Shown one piece after another: positions 26,980 through 36,344 of a stretch of 64,000 nucleotides of DNA (position 1 is the first letter of the stretch; every line of letters starts with the position of its first letter). A model generated the notes under the pieces. That model did no database searches, had not been told where the DNA came from, and worked only from the letters and a program-made list of their open reading frames with translations. A program made the translations under genes and the position numbers. Source of the DNA: Levilactobacillus brevis (GTDB lineage Bacteria > Bacillota > Bacilli > Lactobacillales > Lactobacillaceae); contig CP032931.1 of NCBI GenBank assembly GCA_003666485.1, positions 2,108,001 to 2,172,000 of the forward strand. The letters run 5' to 3'.

Positions 26980-27232
26980 GTATGTGATTGCTAATCGAAA
27001 CTAGTTCGACCCTTTACATCACTGATCTTACTGTTGGTTTTAAATTAACCCATAGTTTAGCACTGATAACCATTAATCCGCTGGAGTCAGTCCGCAATTC
27101 AGCTATACGTTGAGGAAAAGCGCTCAGCTAACACCGTCGTCACAGCAGCTTCCACCTCTGGTTAAGTCGGTGCTCAACGACAGAGTAAATAGCAACGCTT
27201 ATCTACATCTACATTAGTGATTCATCTACCAT

Positions 27233-27412
27233 GCAGCCGTGAGTGAGCTAAATTTGGACTCAGCCGTGGGCGTTTTCAAGTGATTTGCTTGGAAACGGGC
27301 GTCTTCGAGACGTGATTTTCGGCTCGAAGCGAGGTTGAAGACCGCTCTTCGGCTTCGACCGGTCCTTCCCACAGCGTCACGGTCCAAATTTGGCGAACGG
27401 TAAGGCGGCCAG
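27233..27412 (-). repeat. Family A structured repeat, copy A3
   Basis: Inverted partner of A2 at the other end of the 831-bp gene-free gap. Minus-strand order is CTGGCCGCCTTACC, outer stem GCCAAATTTGGAC / GTCCAAATTTAGC, GTGGG/CCCAC, hairpins GGTCGAAG/CTTCAACC and CTTCGAG/CTCGAAG. It is closer to A1 than to its own partner A2. The ~250 bp between A2 and A3 hold no gene I can support. Confidence 0.85.
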
Positions 27413-27462
27413 CCTGCACCATGTCGCCACGCACGACGAGACCCTGTAGACCTATTTGACCA

Positions 27463-28800
27463 TCAGTGACTGCCAAGGTGGTTGGCTTGCGGATCCCGCA
27501 GGTGCTGCAGCTGACCCTTGAATTCCTGAGAATACCGTTCCTGATCCGGTTGAAAGGCCGTTAGCCGTTCGCTCAGTCCTACGGTGTAATCGACCTGTTC
27601 GCCGTGTTCGCCTTGATCCAGGCCCATGGCTTCTTCGGCCGCATCGACCCGCATTGGTGTCAACTGCCGCAAAATCAAGATCAGCGCGCTGCCCATCACG
27701 GCGACTAACACAATCGTGATGCCGGTAGCCAGGACCTGAACTCCCAGCAAATGCCAACCGCCGCCATACAGCAGGCCATTTTCACCGATGGTCGGGTTGA
27801 CCGCCTTGGTCGCAAAGACTCCGGTCAAGATACTGCCGACGATTCCGCTGACACCGTGGCAACCAAAGGCATCCAGGGCATCGTCCACCCCTAATTTTGG
27901 CTTCAGAACCTGAATAAACCCGTAACTGGCCAACGTTGCCAGCGCACCAATCGCCACGGAACCCATGACCGTGACGTACCCGGCGGCCGGCGTGATGCCC
28001 ACTAGTCCGCACAGCGTCCCGGTACAAACCCCGACCAGCGTTGGCTTCCCGGTCGTCCAAATATCCAGGAACATCCAGACGACCATCGCCGTGGCGGTCG
28101 CAACCGTACTGGTAATAGCGGCCTGTAAAGCAACGCCATTGACCGCCAGCGCACTGCCGGCATTAAAGCCGTACCAGCCGATCCACAGAATCGCGGTCCC
28201 TAACAAGACCCACGGTAGATTGTAGTGCTGCCCCGGATGGTCCTTGGCCAACCGCGGCCCTAACCAAGCAGATAGGATCAGTGCCGTGACCCCGGCGTTG
28301 ATGTGCACCACAGTCCCGCCGGCAAAGTCCAGCACCCCCAGCTTGGCCAGTAAGCCCAAGGGACTCCAGACCAAGTGGACCATGGGGTAGTAGATGCATA
28401 CGGACCAGGCAATTAAGAAGAGCAGGAGAAATTTGAACCGGATCCGACCGACCACCGCACCCACGAACAGCGCAGGCGTAATGATCGCAAACATCATTTG
28501 AAACAGGGAGTAGGCCCCCAGCGGGATGTGCGTCGCCGTTAAGCTGGCCCAATTGACCCCCGCCATGAAGACGTGCCGCAAGTCCCCCACGATGCCGCCA
28601 ACGTTCCCCGAAAAGGCGAGCGAATAACCCAGGAAGACCCACAACAAAATGGCCACCCCGGTCATGATAAAGACCGACAGCATGGTGTTGACGACATTTT
28701 TCTCAGAGACCAGGCCCCCATAGAAAAAGGCCAGGCCAGGAGTCATAAATAGAACTAAAATACTGGCAATCAAAATGAAAGCCGTGTTCGCAAGATTCAT
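27463..28800 (-). CDS. amtB: Ammonium transporter (Amt/MEP family)
   Basis: Membrane channel for NH4+/NH3, 445 residues and eleven predicted helices. Family motifs include FYGGLV (near 26), the pore His in GGTVVHINAG (near 165) and the second in DAFGCHGVSGIVGSI (near 313). A C-terminal extension of about 60 polar residues follows the last helix. ATG 28798-28800 has GAGGGTG ahead and is preferred to GTG three codons earlier. No glnK partner lies next to it. Two GlnR-type boxes upstream point to nitrogen control. Confidence 0.95.
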   Translation of the reverse strand: MNLANTAFILIASILVLFMTPGLAFFYGGLVSEKNVVNTMLSVFIMTGVAILLWVFLGYSLAFSGNVGGIVGDLRHVFMAGVNWASLTATHIPLGAYSLFQMMFAIITPALFVGAVVGRIRFKFLLLFLIAWSVCIYYPMVHLVWSPLGLLAKLGVLDFAGGTVVHINAGVTALILSAWLGPRLAKDHPGQHYNLPWVLLGTAILWIGWYGFNAGSALAVNGVALQAAITSTVATATAMVVWMFLDIWTTGKPTLVGVCTGTLCGLVGITPAAGYVTVMGSVAIGALATLASYGFIQVLKPKLGVDDALDAFGCHGVSGIVGSILTGVFATKAVNPTIGENGLLYGGGWHLLGVQVLATGITIVLVAVMGSALILILRQLTPMRVDAAEEAMGLDQGEHGEQVDYTVGLSERLTAFQPDQERYSQEFKGQLQHLRDPQANHLGSH

Positions 28801-28824
28801 CGACGCCACCCTCTTTGCTTTTTA

Positions 28825-28841
28825 TGTGAGAAATCCTAACA
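28825..28841. promoter_or_regulatory. GlnR/TnrA-type box, proximal
   Basis: TGTGA-GAAATCC-TAACA fits the consensus TGTNA-N7-TNACA exactly, 24 bp upstream of the amtB start. Confidence 0.75.
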
Positions 28842-28959
28842 CGTTTTTTCAGAAAAGTCACGATGGCATTCCCGAGGGATGACGGTTAAATACAACGTTG
28901 AACGAACCAAATGGTTGAGGGGCAGGCGTTTTCATGAAAATATTAAGGTTTGTAAGCGA

Positions 28960-28976
28960 TGTTAGATTTTCTCACA
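28960..28976. promoter_or_regulatory. GlnR/TnrA-type box, distal
   Basis: TGTTA-GATTTTC-TCACA is a second exact consensus match, centred 135 bp from the first. Confidence 0.7.
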
Positions 28977-29009
28977 TTTTAAGTCAAGCTACGAATCAAA
29001 CCCAGGCCC

Positions 29010-29936
29010 TCAATGTTGTGAGTTCCCCTGAGCCATTTTCGCCTGGTATTGCCGGGGAGTCATTCCAAAACGTTCCCGAAACTTTCGTCCAAAGTAGCTG
29101 GCCGTTTTGAAACCACAGGAGACGGCAATATCCGCCAGCGTCCGTTGTGTATCCACCAGGAGCATGGTCGCCATTGACATCCGATAGTCGGTCACGTACT
29201 GCGTCGGTGTTTTATGTAACATCTTTTTAAAGATCCGAAAGCATTCTGCACGACTAATATGAGCCTGCTGGGCCAATTCATCAACCAAAATTTCTTGCCG
29301 ATAATTCTCGTGCACAAACCGAATAATCAGTTTTAGTCGTTGATCCGACCTGGCTGTGCCAACTAGCTCAGCAGTCTCAGGATACGATTGGACCGCAATA
29401 ATGAGGTTACGCCAAATATGCATGGCTAACTCTAGCCCCTGTAATTCATAAGTGATTCCATCTTCTGGAAGCGCACAAAGTTTTTGAATACTGGCGATAA
29501 TCTCTCGCTTCTGTGGATTATTCAGCTTTAGGAACAAAAAGGACAGCCCTGATTGGGCAATTGATTCCAAGACTTGTTCACCGAAGGCATCAAACAATTT
29601 CAACTTAAAAATGGTCTTCGATAACACAAAACAGTCAATGACCGTATTAGCCGCCAAGGCCTTAGCGCTATGCAAAACATTCGCGTTAATGAAGATGCCT
29701 TCCCCTGGATGCAGTACCACGTCTTGCGAGCCATTCGGCCCTCCGTAAAGCGTATACCGCAAAATCCCCTGTGTGACGACACCAAATTCGTACTCTTCAT
29801 GCCAGTGACAGTCCCATTCCCGTTGATAGTAGTCATCGAAGTGATCCACGCAAATCGATAAGGGGATAATATGATTATCATAGGTAATGTGTTCGCGCAA
29901 ATCACTTTCTAGCTGAATCAATTTTTTCTGGGTCAT
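29010..29936 (-). CDS. AraC family transcriptional regulator with cupin sensor domain
   Basis: 308 residues. The N-terminal cupin-like domain (about 20-150, containing DCHWHEEYEFGVV and HPGEGIFINANVLH) is an effector-binding module; the C-terminal double helix-turn-helix (about 200-300) ends with the AraC signature IAVSCGFKTASYFGRKFRER. ATG preceded by AGGAGG. Divergent from the UvrA-like gene across 127 bp that contain a 10-bp inverted repeat, so it probably controls that gene, itself, or both. Effector unknown. Confidence 0.93.
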   Translation of the reverse strand: MTQKKLIQLESDLREHITYDNHIIPLSICVDHFDDYYQREWDCHWHEEYEFGVVTQGILRYTLYGGPNGSQDVVLHPGEGIFINANVLHSAKALAANTVIDCFVLSKTIFKLKLFDAFGEQVLESIAQSGLSFLFLKLNNPQKREIIASIQKLCALPEDGITYELQGLELAMHIWRNLIIAVQSYPETAELVGTARSDQRLKLIIRFVHENYRQEILVDELAQQAHISRAECFRIFKKMLHKTPTQYVTDYRMSMATMLLVDTQRTLADIAVSCGFKTASYFGRKFRERFGMTPRQYQAKMAQGNSQH

Positions 29937-29963
29937 AACATCCTCCTGAACGAACTTGATACG

Positions 29964-30018
29964 ATAGTGACATTATTATACGCAAATGTAGCTTTTATTC
30001 CATTATTCATGTCACTAT
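29964..30018. promoter_or_regulatory. Divergent control region with 10-bp inverted repeat
   Basis: ATAGTGACAT (29964-29973) and ATGTCACTAT (30009-30018) are perfect inverted repeats, centres 45 bp apart, between the AraC and UvrA-like genes. The right arm runs into TATAAT (30015-30020), a likely -10 for the UvrA-like gene. Confidence 0.6.
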
Positions 30019-30063
30019 AATATCACATATTGACTTAACAAATCGCATAGGAGGCTAATCATC

Positions 30064-32340
30064 ATGTCCATTCACTCGGAAGACCCCATCAACATCATCA
30101 ATGCACACGAACACAATTTAAAAGACGTCACGCTCAGCATCCCCAAGAATCAAATCGTCGTCTTCACTGGTGTCTCCGGCTCCGGTAAAAGTTCATTGGT
30201 CTTTGACACCCTAGCCGTCGAGAGCCAGCGCCAATGGCAAGCATCCTACTCCCAATACATTCGTAACAAGATGCCCCACTATACGCGCCCCCAGGTCGAT
30301 CAGATTCAAAATCTCACCCCAGCCATTGTTATTCGCCAGCGAGCCACGACACCTAGCGGACGTTCCACGGTCGGCACTATTGTGGATACCGCACCACTAC
30401 TGCGACTGTTGTTCTCACGAATTGGTCGCCCCAGCGCTGGTGGCTCCATGGCTTATTCCTTAAACCATCCGGCAGGCATGTGCCCTGTTTGTACTGGACT
30501 GGGCAAACGGCAAAAACTAAATGCTGACAGCCTATTTGATACGACCAAGAGTCTAGCTGAGGGGGCCATCACCTTCTGCCAATTCAGCGCTGGTTGGCAA
30601 AGCACCCTTTATACCGACAATGGCATATTGGATCCTAACAAAAAGTTGCGTGACTTCACATCAGCCGAATGGCGATTTCTCCGTGACAGTCCGCAAGAAG
30701 GACGCAAGATTGAGATACGCTCGAACACTTCAGGACGCGTTGACCGGGTCGCCTATGAAGGCGTCATCCCCCGCTTCAAACGTCTGTACCTCAACCGTGA
30801 CATCGGTAAACTCGCTAAAAAGCTCCGCACCGAAATTACCCAACATATCACGACTGTCCCTTGCACGGCCTGCCAAGGAACCGGGCTAAATGCCAAGGCT
30901 TTGGCCTCCAAAATCAACGACCATAATATCATCGACATGATGCGACTCACCGTTGAACAGCTATTGACCGTCTTGACTAATATCACTGACCCCCGTGGCA
31001 TTTCTCTGGTCAACCAGTTGACCACCACGCTTCAGCGTATGGTCGACATTGGCATTGGCTATTTACCATTAGTCCGACCCGCTAACACCCTGTCTGGTGG
31101 TGAGTTACAACGGCTTAAAATCGTCCGCAACCTCGGTGGGAGTCTCAACAACATCACCTACATCTTCGATGAACCAACGACTGGTCTCCACCCCGCAGAT
31201 ATTCGTAAGATTGGGAACATGCTACAACAGTTGCGCGACGCCCATAACAACATTCTGGTCGTCGAACATGCCCCCCAGATTATGCGCATCGCCGATATGA
31301 TTATCGATATTGGGCCATTAGCCGGTGACCACGGCGGTGAGATTAGCTACCAAGGGTCAGTCGCAAACATTCAACAGTTACCAACGCCAACCGGCCAGGC
31401 ATTACATCGCCGACTCTCCGTGAACTCGACGCCGCTGCCGTGGCAGGATAACTACTTGGTAACCGATGCTCATCGGCACAACCTAAAGCACCTCAACGTC
31501 ACGATTCCCAAGCATGTGCTGACTGCGGTAACCGGCGTTGCGGGCTCTGGAAAAAGTACGTTAATCAGCCAGGAATTTGTGGCTCAATACCCTGATACAA
31601 TCACAATCAACCAACAGCCCATTGGCATATCTATTCGTTCAACCCCCGCGACGTATACGGGGGTCATGGATGATATCAGAAAGCTCTTCGGCCAAGCCAA
31701 TGGCGTCTCGCCGTCATGGTTCAGTTTCAATGCCAAGGGCGCCTGCCCCGTCTGTCATGGTAAGGGCGTCATCAAATACGACATGGCTTTTGCCGACGCG
31801 GTTGAAGTTACCTGCGAAGCATGTCAAGGCCGCCGCTATAATCCCCAGGCACTCAGCTACCATTTTCAGGGTAAGACGATCGAACAGGTCTTAGATCTGA
31901 CGATTGCCCAGGCTCTGGACTTTTTCAACACTCCGAAAATTACGGATAAATTGACTGGACTGGTCAATGTCGGTCTCGACTACCTCACGTTGGGCCAGCC
32001 AACCAGCACCCTGTCTGGCGGCGAGACCCAACGAATCAAAATTGCTGCTGAATTACAAAAACAAGGGGCCACTTACGTTTTGGATGAGCCCAGTGCGGGC
32101 CTTCATCCCCATGACGTTCAAGTCCTACTACGACTACTACGCCAATTGGTCGCCAACCAAAACACCGTCATCTTGATTGAACACAACCTAGACCTCATCA
32201 GTCAAGCCGATTGGGTCATTGACCTCGGTCCACACGGCGGTGAACGCGGTGGCTACCTAAATTTTGCGGGGACCCCCGCTGACTTATTAACTTGTCAGAA
32301 TTCGTTAACTGCAAAATATCTGCGGTTAGCCACAAACTAA
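30064..32340 (+). CDS. UvrA-like tandem ABC ATPase (short paralogue)
   Basis: 758 residues against about 950 in the repair UvrA, so it is a short UvrA2-type paralogue. Both nucleotide sites are intact: Walker A GVSGSGKSS near 35-43 and GVAGSGKST near 490, signature LSGGELQRLKI near 347 and LSGGETQRIKI near 650. Two zinc modules remain (CPVCTGLG/CTACQGTG and CPVCHGKG/CEACQGRR). The reduced length suggests loss of UvrB/DNA interaction segments. Similar paralogues are linked to resistance against DNA-binding drugs; that role here is inference. Expressed divergently from AraC, with an acetyltransferase gene 14 bp behind. Confidence 0.9.
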   Translation: MSIHSEDPINIINAHEHNLKDVTLSIPKNQIVVFTGVSGSGKSSLVFDTLAVESQRQWQASYSQYIRNKMPHYTRPQVDQIQNLTPAIVIRQRATTPSGRSTVGTIVDTAPLLRLLFSRIGRPSAGGSMAYSLNHPAGMCPVCTGLGKRQKLNADSLFDTTKSLAEGAITFCQFSAGWQSTLYTDNGILDPNKKLRDFTSAEWRFLRDSPQEGRKIEIRSNTSGRVDRVAYEGVIPRFKRLYLNRDIGKLAKKLRTEITQHITTVPCTACQGTGLNAKALASKINDHNIIDMMRLTVEQLLTVLTNITDPRGISLVNQLTTTLQRMVDIGIGYLPLVRPANTLSGGELQRLKIVRNLGGSLNNITYIFDEPTTGLHPADIRKIGNMLQQLRDAHNNILVVEHAPQIMRIADMIIDIGPLAGDHGGEISYQGSVANIQQLPTPTGQALHRRLSVNSTPLPWQDNYLVTDAHRHNLKHLNVTIPKHVLTAVTGVAGSGKSTLISQEFVAQYPDTITINQQPIGISIRSTPATYTGVMDDIRKLFGQANGVSPSWFSFNAKGACPVCHGKGVIKYDMAFADAVEVTCEACQGRRYNPQALSYHFQGKTIEQVLDLTIAQALDFFNTPKITDKLTGLVNVGLDYLTLGQPTSTLSGGETQRIKIAAELQKQGATYVLDEPSAGLHPHDVQVLLRLLRQLVANQNTVILIEHNLDLISQADWVIDLGPHGGERGGYLNFAGTPADLLTCQNSLTAKYLRLATN

Positions 32341-32354
32341 AGGAGCATTATGCC

Positions 32355-33005
32355 ATGATCTCACAAGAAAAAATTGACCAATTCAAACAGCTTACTAACT
32401 CAGGCGACATCTATGCTAGTATGGACGACGAATTCATCACTTACCAACACACCCTCGTCCAAAAGATCTTAGACTTTAACAACACTGCCGAGACACCAGC
32501 TGGTCTCCAAACACGTGAACACTTGCTGCACGACATGGTTGGCACCTATGGCAAAGATCTTTATGTCATCCCACCAATTTACGCAAATTCCGGCTTGAGT
32601 AATGTTCATTTCGGCCAAAACGTCGTCATCAATTTCAACTGTAATTTCGTAGACGACGGCGATATTTACATTGGTGATGACTGCATGGTTGGACCCGGCG
32701 TGACGTTTGCCACAGCGCTACACCCGATTTCGCCTAAGTTACGCCGCCACAAGTTGCAGTTCAACCACCCCATCCGACTGGGCCAAAATGTCTGGATCGG
32801 TGCTAATGCCACGATTCTGCCTGGCGTCACCATTGGCGATAACGCTGTCGTGGGTGCTGGTAGTGTCGTGACCAAGGATGTGGCCGCCAACACGATTGTC
32901 ATCGGTAATCCTGCCAGAAAGCTGCGTGACATTACCCCCGATGATGATGTCTTTTACGAAAAGGGTAAACGCGTTCCGCAAGCGATTCGGGAACGTTATT
33001 TATAA
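32355..33005 (+). CDS. Sugar O-acetyltransferase (maltose/galactoside acetyltransferase type)
   Basis: 216-residue left-handed beta-helix acetyltransferase. After an N-terminal Mac domain (about 1-60) come hexapeptide repeats, for example DDCMVGPGVTFATALHP with the catalytic His and IGANATILPGVTIGDNAVVGAGSVVTKDV. Transfers acetyl from acetyl-CoA to a sugar hydroxyl. ATG 32355 has AGGAG 9 nt ahead. It forms an operon with the UvrA-like gene and ends in a terminator, which hints at a two-gene detoxification or resistance unit; substrate unknown. Confidence 0.9.
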   Translation: MISQEKIDQFKQLTNSGDIYASMDDEFITYQHTLVQKILDFNNTAETPAGLQTREHLLHDMVGTYGKDLYVIPPIYANSGLSNVHFGQNVVINFNCNFVDDGDIYIGDDCMVGPGVTFATALHPISPKLRRHKLQFNHPIRLGQNVWIGANATILPGVTIGDNAVVGAGSVVTKDVAANTIVIGNPARKLRDITPDDDVFYEKGKRVPQAIRERYL

Positions 33006-33016
33006 AAACGATATTT

Positions 33017-33049
33017 AGTGGACCTGAGACAATTTGTTTCAGGTCTTTT
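33017..33049 (+). terminator. Terminator of the UvrA-like/acetyltransferase operon
   Basis: GGACCTGA / TTCAGGTC stem with loop and TTTTT tail. Confidence 0.85.
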
Positions 33050-33224
33050 TAACTGTCAGCGTTTGCCAAGAGATTTTGCCACCTGCTCATCTTACCGCTG
33101 GTGTTGTACACTAAAAATACTAACAGAATTACTACCACTCTTTTCGACTAAATCTGGCCGTCAATTATCAAGTCTGGCGACGACTTATCGTATAGACTTG
33201 TTCTTGAAATGAAGGAGGATTCCC

Positions 33225-34079
33225 ATGCAAACACTCAATAAACTCATCGACTACATCGAAGACCACCTGACAGATGACATCTCGTTTTCAGCTGTGGCCT
33301 ATCAGCTTGGTCTATCAGAATACCATCTACGCCGGACCTTTTCTTTTATTGCTGGCATATCACTCCATGATTACGTCCGCAACCGACGATTGGCTGCAGC
33401 CAACGTTGACTTGGTCAATGGCCAAGCCGTCACCACCGTGGCCTTTAAGTACGGCTACCAATCTGTCGAAGGTTTCTCCCGAGCTTTTCGTGACTGGAGT
33501 GGCTATCTCCCGTCCGAAGTCCGTCAGAGTGGCATGCAGAAGACTTTTCCTAAACTTTCATTTCACCTTGAAATCAAAGGAGGCATTCCCATGAACTTCA
33601 GAATCGAACAGAAATCAGCTTTTAACCTGGTCGGCGTCACCAAACGCATCCCTATTCAGTTTTCCGGGCAAAACCCTGCCATCCAGAAGCTAGCACAAAG
33701 CATCACCCCACTGCAAAGGACCCACATGCACACGCTAGGTGATCTCTACCCCCATCAAGTGTTAAACGCGTCTTACGCCTTTGACGACGCCCGATTAGCC
33801 GAACAAGGTCGGCTTACCCAGCTGATTGGCTTTGCCACCACTCAGGAAAATCCCTACGCTGACTTGACCCAGTTGGCGGTTCCCAGTCACACCTGGGCCA
33901 TCTTCCCTAATCAGGGACCTTTCCCGCAACGACTCCAAGAGACCTGGGGCCGTATTTACAGCGAGTGGTTACCTGCCTCCAGGTACAAGTTGGTTGATGC
34001 GCCCGAAATTTCTTTTTCTCAGTTCGGTAGTGTTGATGTCAAAAGCGAAATATGGATTGCTGTGGCGTCTAGATCGTAA
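33225..34079 (+). CDS. AraC family regulator with GyrI-like effector domain
   Basis: 284 residues. The order is reversed relative to the other AraC protein here: the double helix-turn-helix is N-terminal (about 8-100, LSEYHLRRTF and VAFKYGYQSVEGFSRAF) and a GyrI-like/effector-binding domain follows (about 125-284, starting MNFRIEQKSAFNLVGV). This Rob/MarA-type layout is found in regulators that sense small molecules or drugs. AAGGAGG 5 nt before ATG. Single gene between two terminators. Confidence 0.92.
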   Translation: MQTLNKLIDYIEDHLTDDISFSAVAYQLGLSEYHLRRTFSFIAGISLHDYVRNRRLAAANVDLVNGQAVTTVAFKYGYQSVEGFSRAFRDWSGYLPSEVRQSGMQKTFPKLSFHLEIKGGIPMNFRIEQKSAFNLVGVTKRIPIQFSGQNPAIQKLAQSITPLQRTHMHTLGDLYPHQVLNASYAFDDARLAEQGRLTQLIGFATTQENPYADLTQLAVPSHTWAIFPNQGPFPQRLQETWGRIYSEWLPASRYKLVDAPEISFSQFGSVDVKSEIWIAVASRS

Positions 34080-34131
34080 CAATCTAGCCTACAAAAGTTA
34101 CAGTACCCTAAAACATGAGGTATTTATTCAA

Positions 34132-34178
34132 AAGAGTGACCAACCATCATTAGGATTAACAATGGTTGGTCACTCTTG
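34132..34178. terminator. Bidirectional terminator
   Basis: AAGAGTGACCAACCAT pairs perfectly over 16 bp with ATGGTTGGTCACTCTT; it separates the AraC/GyrI gene from the convergent HIT gene. Confidence 0.85.
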
Positions 34179-34190
34179 TTTCGTTTATAC

Positions 34191-34580
34191 TTATTTTCGC
34201 TTCGAACCTAACCGCCGTACCGCTCGCGGAATCATCTTGCGAATCCCACCGCGCGGATCCTTGACATCCCCAACATACCGAGGAATCAAATGGATATGGG
34301 CGTGCATCACGGTCTGCCCAGCCGCCGCCTCGACGTTGATGCCGATGTTGTAGCCAGCCGGCGCGAATTTTTCATCCAGCAATGCCTTGGCTTGAAACGT
34401 CAGGTCATCCATGGCCTGGCGTGTGGTCGCCGGCACATCGAAGTACGTGGCGTAGTGCTGCTTGGGCACGATCAGTAGATGACCCCTCCGCACGGGATGA
34501 ATATCCCAAAAGGCCTTGGCCAGGTCATTTTCCAGCACAATCTCAGTTTTTTGACAAAAAATGCAATCCGCTTCGATCAT
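34191..34580 (-). CDS. HIT family protein
   Basis: 129-residue nucleotide hydrolase or transferase. The histidine triad reads HAHIHL near residue 95, and an N-terminal CIFC zinc-type motif is present. Likely hydrolyses AMP-linked substrates (Hinge/Hint or Ap4A type). Starts 4 bp after the stop of the upstream rlmL-like gene with only a weak ribosome site, so it is probably translated by coupling. Lacks any fused domain. Confidence 0.9.
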   Translation of the reverse strand: MIEADCIFCQKTEIVLENDLAKAFWDIHPVRRGHLLIVPKQHYATYFDVPATTRQAMDDLTFQAKALLDEKFAPAGYNIGINVEAAAGQTVMHAHIHLIPRYVGDVKDPRGGIRKMIPRAVRRLGSKRK

Positions 34581-34584
34581 TGGC

Positions 34585-35727
34585 TTAGTCCCGGTGCCGC
34601 GGTTGACGCTTAGCCCAGAACTGGAAGTAATCCGTCCGTAGCGCCCCGTTGTAAAGTTTCCGCGTCTTGGTGGCCTTTTGACCGTAGAAGTGTTCGAATT
34701 CCAAGTCGGCGGTCAAAATGTACTTCGACCAGTCCGTCAGTGGCTTAAAGACTTGGCCCATCTGCTTGTAGAGTTCCCGGACAGACGCCTGGTCACTCAA
34801 CCGTTCCCCGTATGGTGGGTTGGCGACGATGACCCCGTGCTTCAGGTCCGTCTTGAAGTCTTGCACAGCCAGTTGACTGAAGGTCACGTCTTGGGACAAG
34901 CCGGCCTCTTGGGCGTTACGCTTGGCAATGGCGACCATGTTCTCGTCAATATCGGTCCCGAAGATCTGAAGTGGCGTATCGTAGTCGGCCTTGGCGTCGG
35001 CTTCGTCACGTAACTTGTCGCTGAGTTCTTGGGGAACCCAATCCCAGCTTTCACAGGTGAAATCACGGTTGAAGCCGGGAGCCAGGTTACGGCCGATCAT
35101 GGCAGCTTCGATAGGAATCGTCCCGGACCCACACACGGGATCCCAGAACGGCATGTCCTTGTGCCAACTGGTCAGGGCAATCAGGGCGGCCGCCATATTT
35201 TCCTTCAACGGCGCGCCCCCCTTGCCGACCCGGTAGCCCCGTTTGAAGAGGCTAGACCCGGTCGTGTCCAGCGTCAGCATCACGTGGTCCTTGTCGATCA
35301 TGACTTCTAGCGGGTACGTGGCCCCGGTCTCGGGCATCCGCGTCCGCCGGTGATAAACGGCCGCAAGCTTGGTGGCCACGGCCTTTTTCACGATGGCTTG
35401 GGCGTCGGGCACACTATGCAATTGCGACTTCTTGGAGCGCCCTTCAACGGGGAACGCCGCATCCATTGGCAACAGCTCATCCCAGGCCACGGCCTTGGTG
35501 GCTTCAAACAGCTCATCAAAGGTCACGGCGTCAAATTCGGCCACGATGATCCGCACCCGGTCGGCCGTCCGCAGCCACAGGTTGGCTCGCAACACGTCTT
35601 CAATCGTGCCGTCAAAGCGCACCCGGCCATTTTCAACCTGGGTCTCGTACCCGAGGTCGCGTAATTCACGGCCGGCAATGGCTTCGATACCACTGGCAGT
35701 CGCTGCGTATAAATGAAATTTCTTCAT
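34585..35727 (-). CDS. 23S rRNA (guanine) methyltransferase, RlmL/YpsC type
   Basis: 380 residues: N-terminal ferredoxin-like and THUMP RNA-binding domain (about 1-155) and a C-terminal class I SAM-dependent methylase of the UPF0020 group, with DPVCGSGTIPIEAA near 190 and the catalytic NPPYGER near 290. Corresponds to the N-terminal half of E. coli RlmL and to B. subtilis YpsC; expected to make N2-methylguanine in 23S rRNA. Position next to rnpB, gpsB and ypsA matches Firmicutes synteny. Confidence 0.92.
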   Translation of the reverse strand: MKKFHLYAATASGIEAIAGRELRDLGYETQVENGRVRFDGTIEDVLRANLWLRTADRVRIIVAEFDAVTFDELFEATKAVAWDELLPMDAAFPVEGRSKKSQLHSVPDAQAIVKKAVATKLAAVYHRRTRMPETGATYPLEVMIDKDHVMLTLDTTGSSLFKRGYRVGKGGAPLKENMAAALIALTSWHKDMPFWDPVCGSGTIPIEAAMIGRNLAPGFNRDFTCESWDWVPQELSDKLRDEADAKADYDTPLQIFGTDIDENMVAIAKRNAQEAGLSQDVTFSQLAVQDFKTDLKHGVIVANPPYGERLSDQASVRELYKQMGQVFKPLTDWSKYILTADLEFEHFYGQKATKTRKLYNGALRTDYFQFWAKRQPRHRD

Positions 35728-35899
35728 GTAAGTTGTTCTCCTTTAATTCGGATCTTTTCTTAATCAGGTCAGTTAACTTTCTACTTAGCCTATTTTACCA
35801 TCTTATCTGGCCACCTGATACCACTCTGACGAAATAGTTCTGGATTTGCTGGTAGCACAACGACGCGACCAGCAAGTGACCACATCAAAATTTGGGCAC

Positions 35900-35930
35900 A
35901 AAAAAAGGCGGGAGCAAGCTCCCACCCACC
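35900..35930 (-). terminator. Terminator of rnpB
   Basis: GGTGGGTGGGAGCTTGCTCC-type stem (GGGTGGGAG/CTCCCGCC) and a TTTTTTT tail follow the RNA on the minus strand. Confidence 0.85.
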
Positions 35931-35936
35931 TGACAT

Positions 35937-36331
35937 GGTGTAAATCCCTGTAAGCCATGTTTTGTACCACCCAGCCGTTTCAGGCAAACGACTGACTGGC
36001 AGTAATCATCTATCTCGAGAGTTTCCTCTCCCCCCACATTTCGTTCATTTCCATATGTGAAGCGCCCCTACCAAAAGTTTGGGTTGCCCGCTCGAGGGGT
36101 TTACCGCGTTCCACCGCCTAAGTTTCCTTAGACGTATCGTCACTGTGGCACTTTTCAGGGATACTAGGGCATAGCCGAAGCCGTAGCCGTGTTTTCCCGC
36201 CGTAACGCTATTGCTAACGTCCCCCGGCTTATTTTTTCACCGAGCACGAACACTACAGACATCTCAGTCTGTGCGAGCATGGACTTTCCTCAGCCGACTT
36301 AAGCCGACCGCGATTACTCAGGATTTACACC
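35937..36331 (-). ncRNA. rnpB: RNase P RNA (class B)
   Basis: The ends form the P1 helix, GGTGTAAATCC with GGATTTACACC. Core motifs in order on the minus strand: GAGGAAAGTCCATGCTCGCA (P4 5' side and CR-I), AGTGCCACAGTGACGATACG, GGAACGCGGTAAACCCC, the B-type specific GAAATGTGGGG region, AGATAGATGATTACTGCC, and ACAAAACATGGCTTACAG (P4 3' side). About 395 nt, as expected for Bacillus-type RNAs. Lies between gpsB and the rlmL-like gene; its promoter must sit in the 3' end of gpsB. Confidence 0.97.
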
Positions 36332-36344
36332 AGTCTTTATAATT

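Noticed and set aside
27276..27476. A 66-codon minus-strand open frame within repeat A3
   Set aside because: It is encoded by the structured repeat itself; a similar frame occurs in other copies, but stems, not codons, are conserved between copies.
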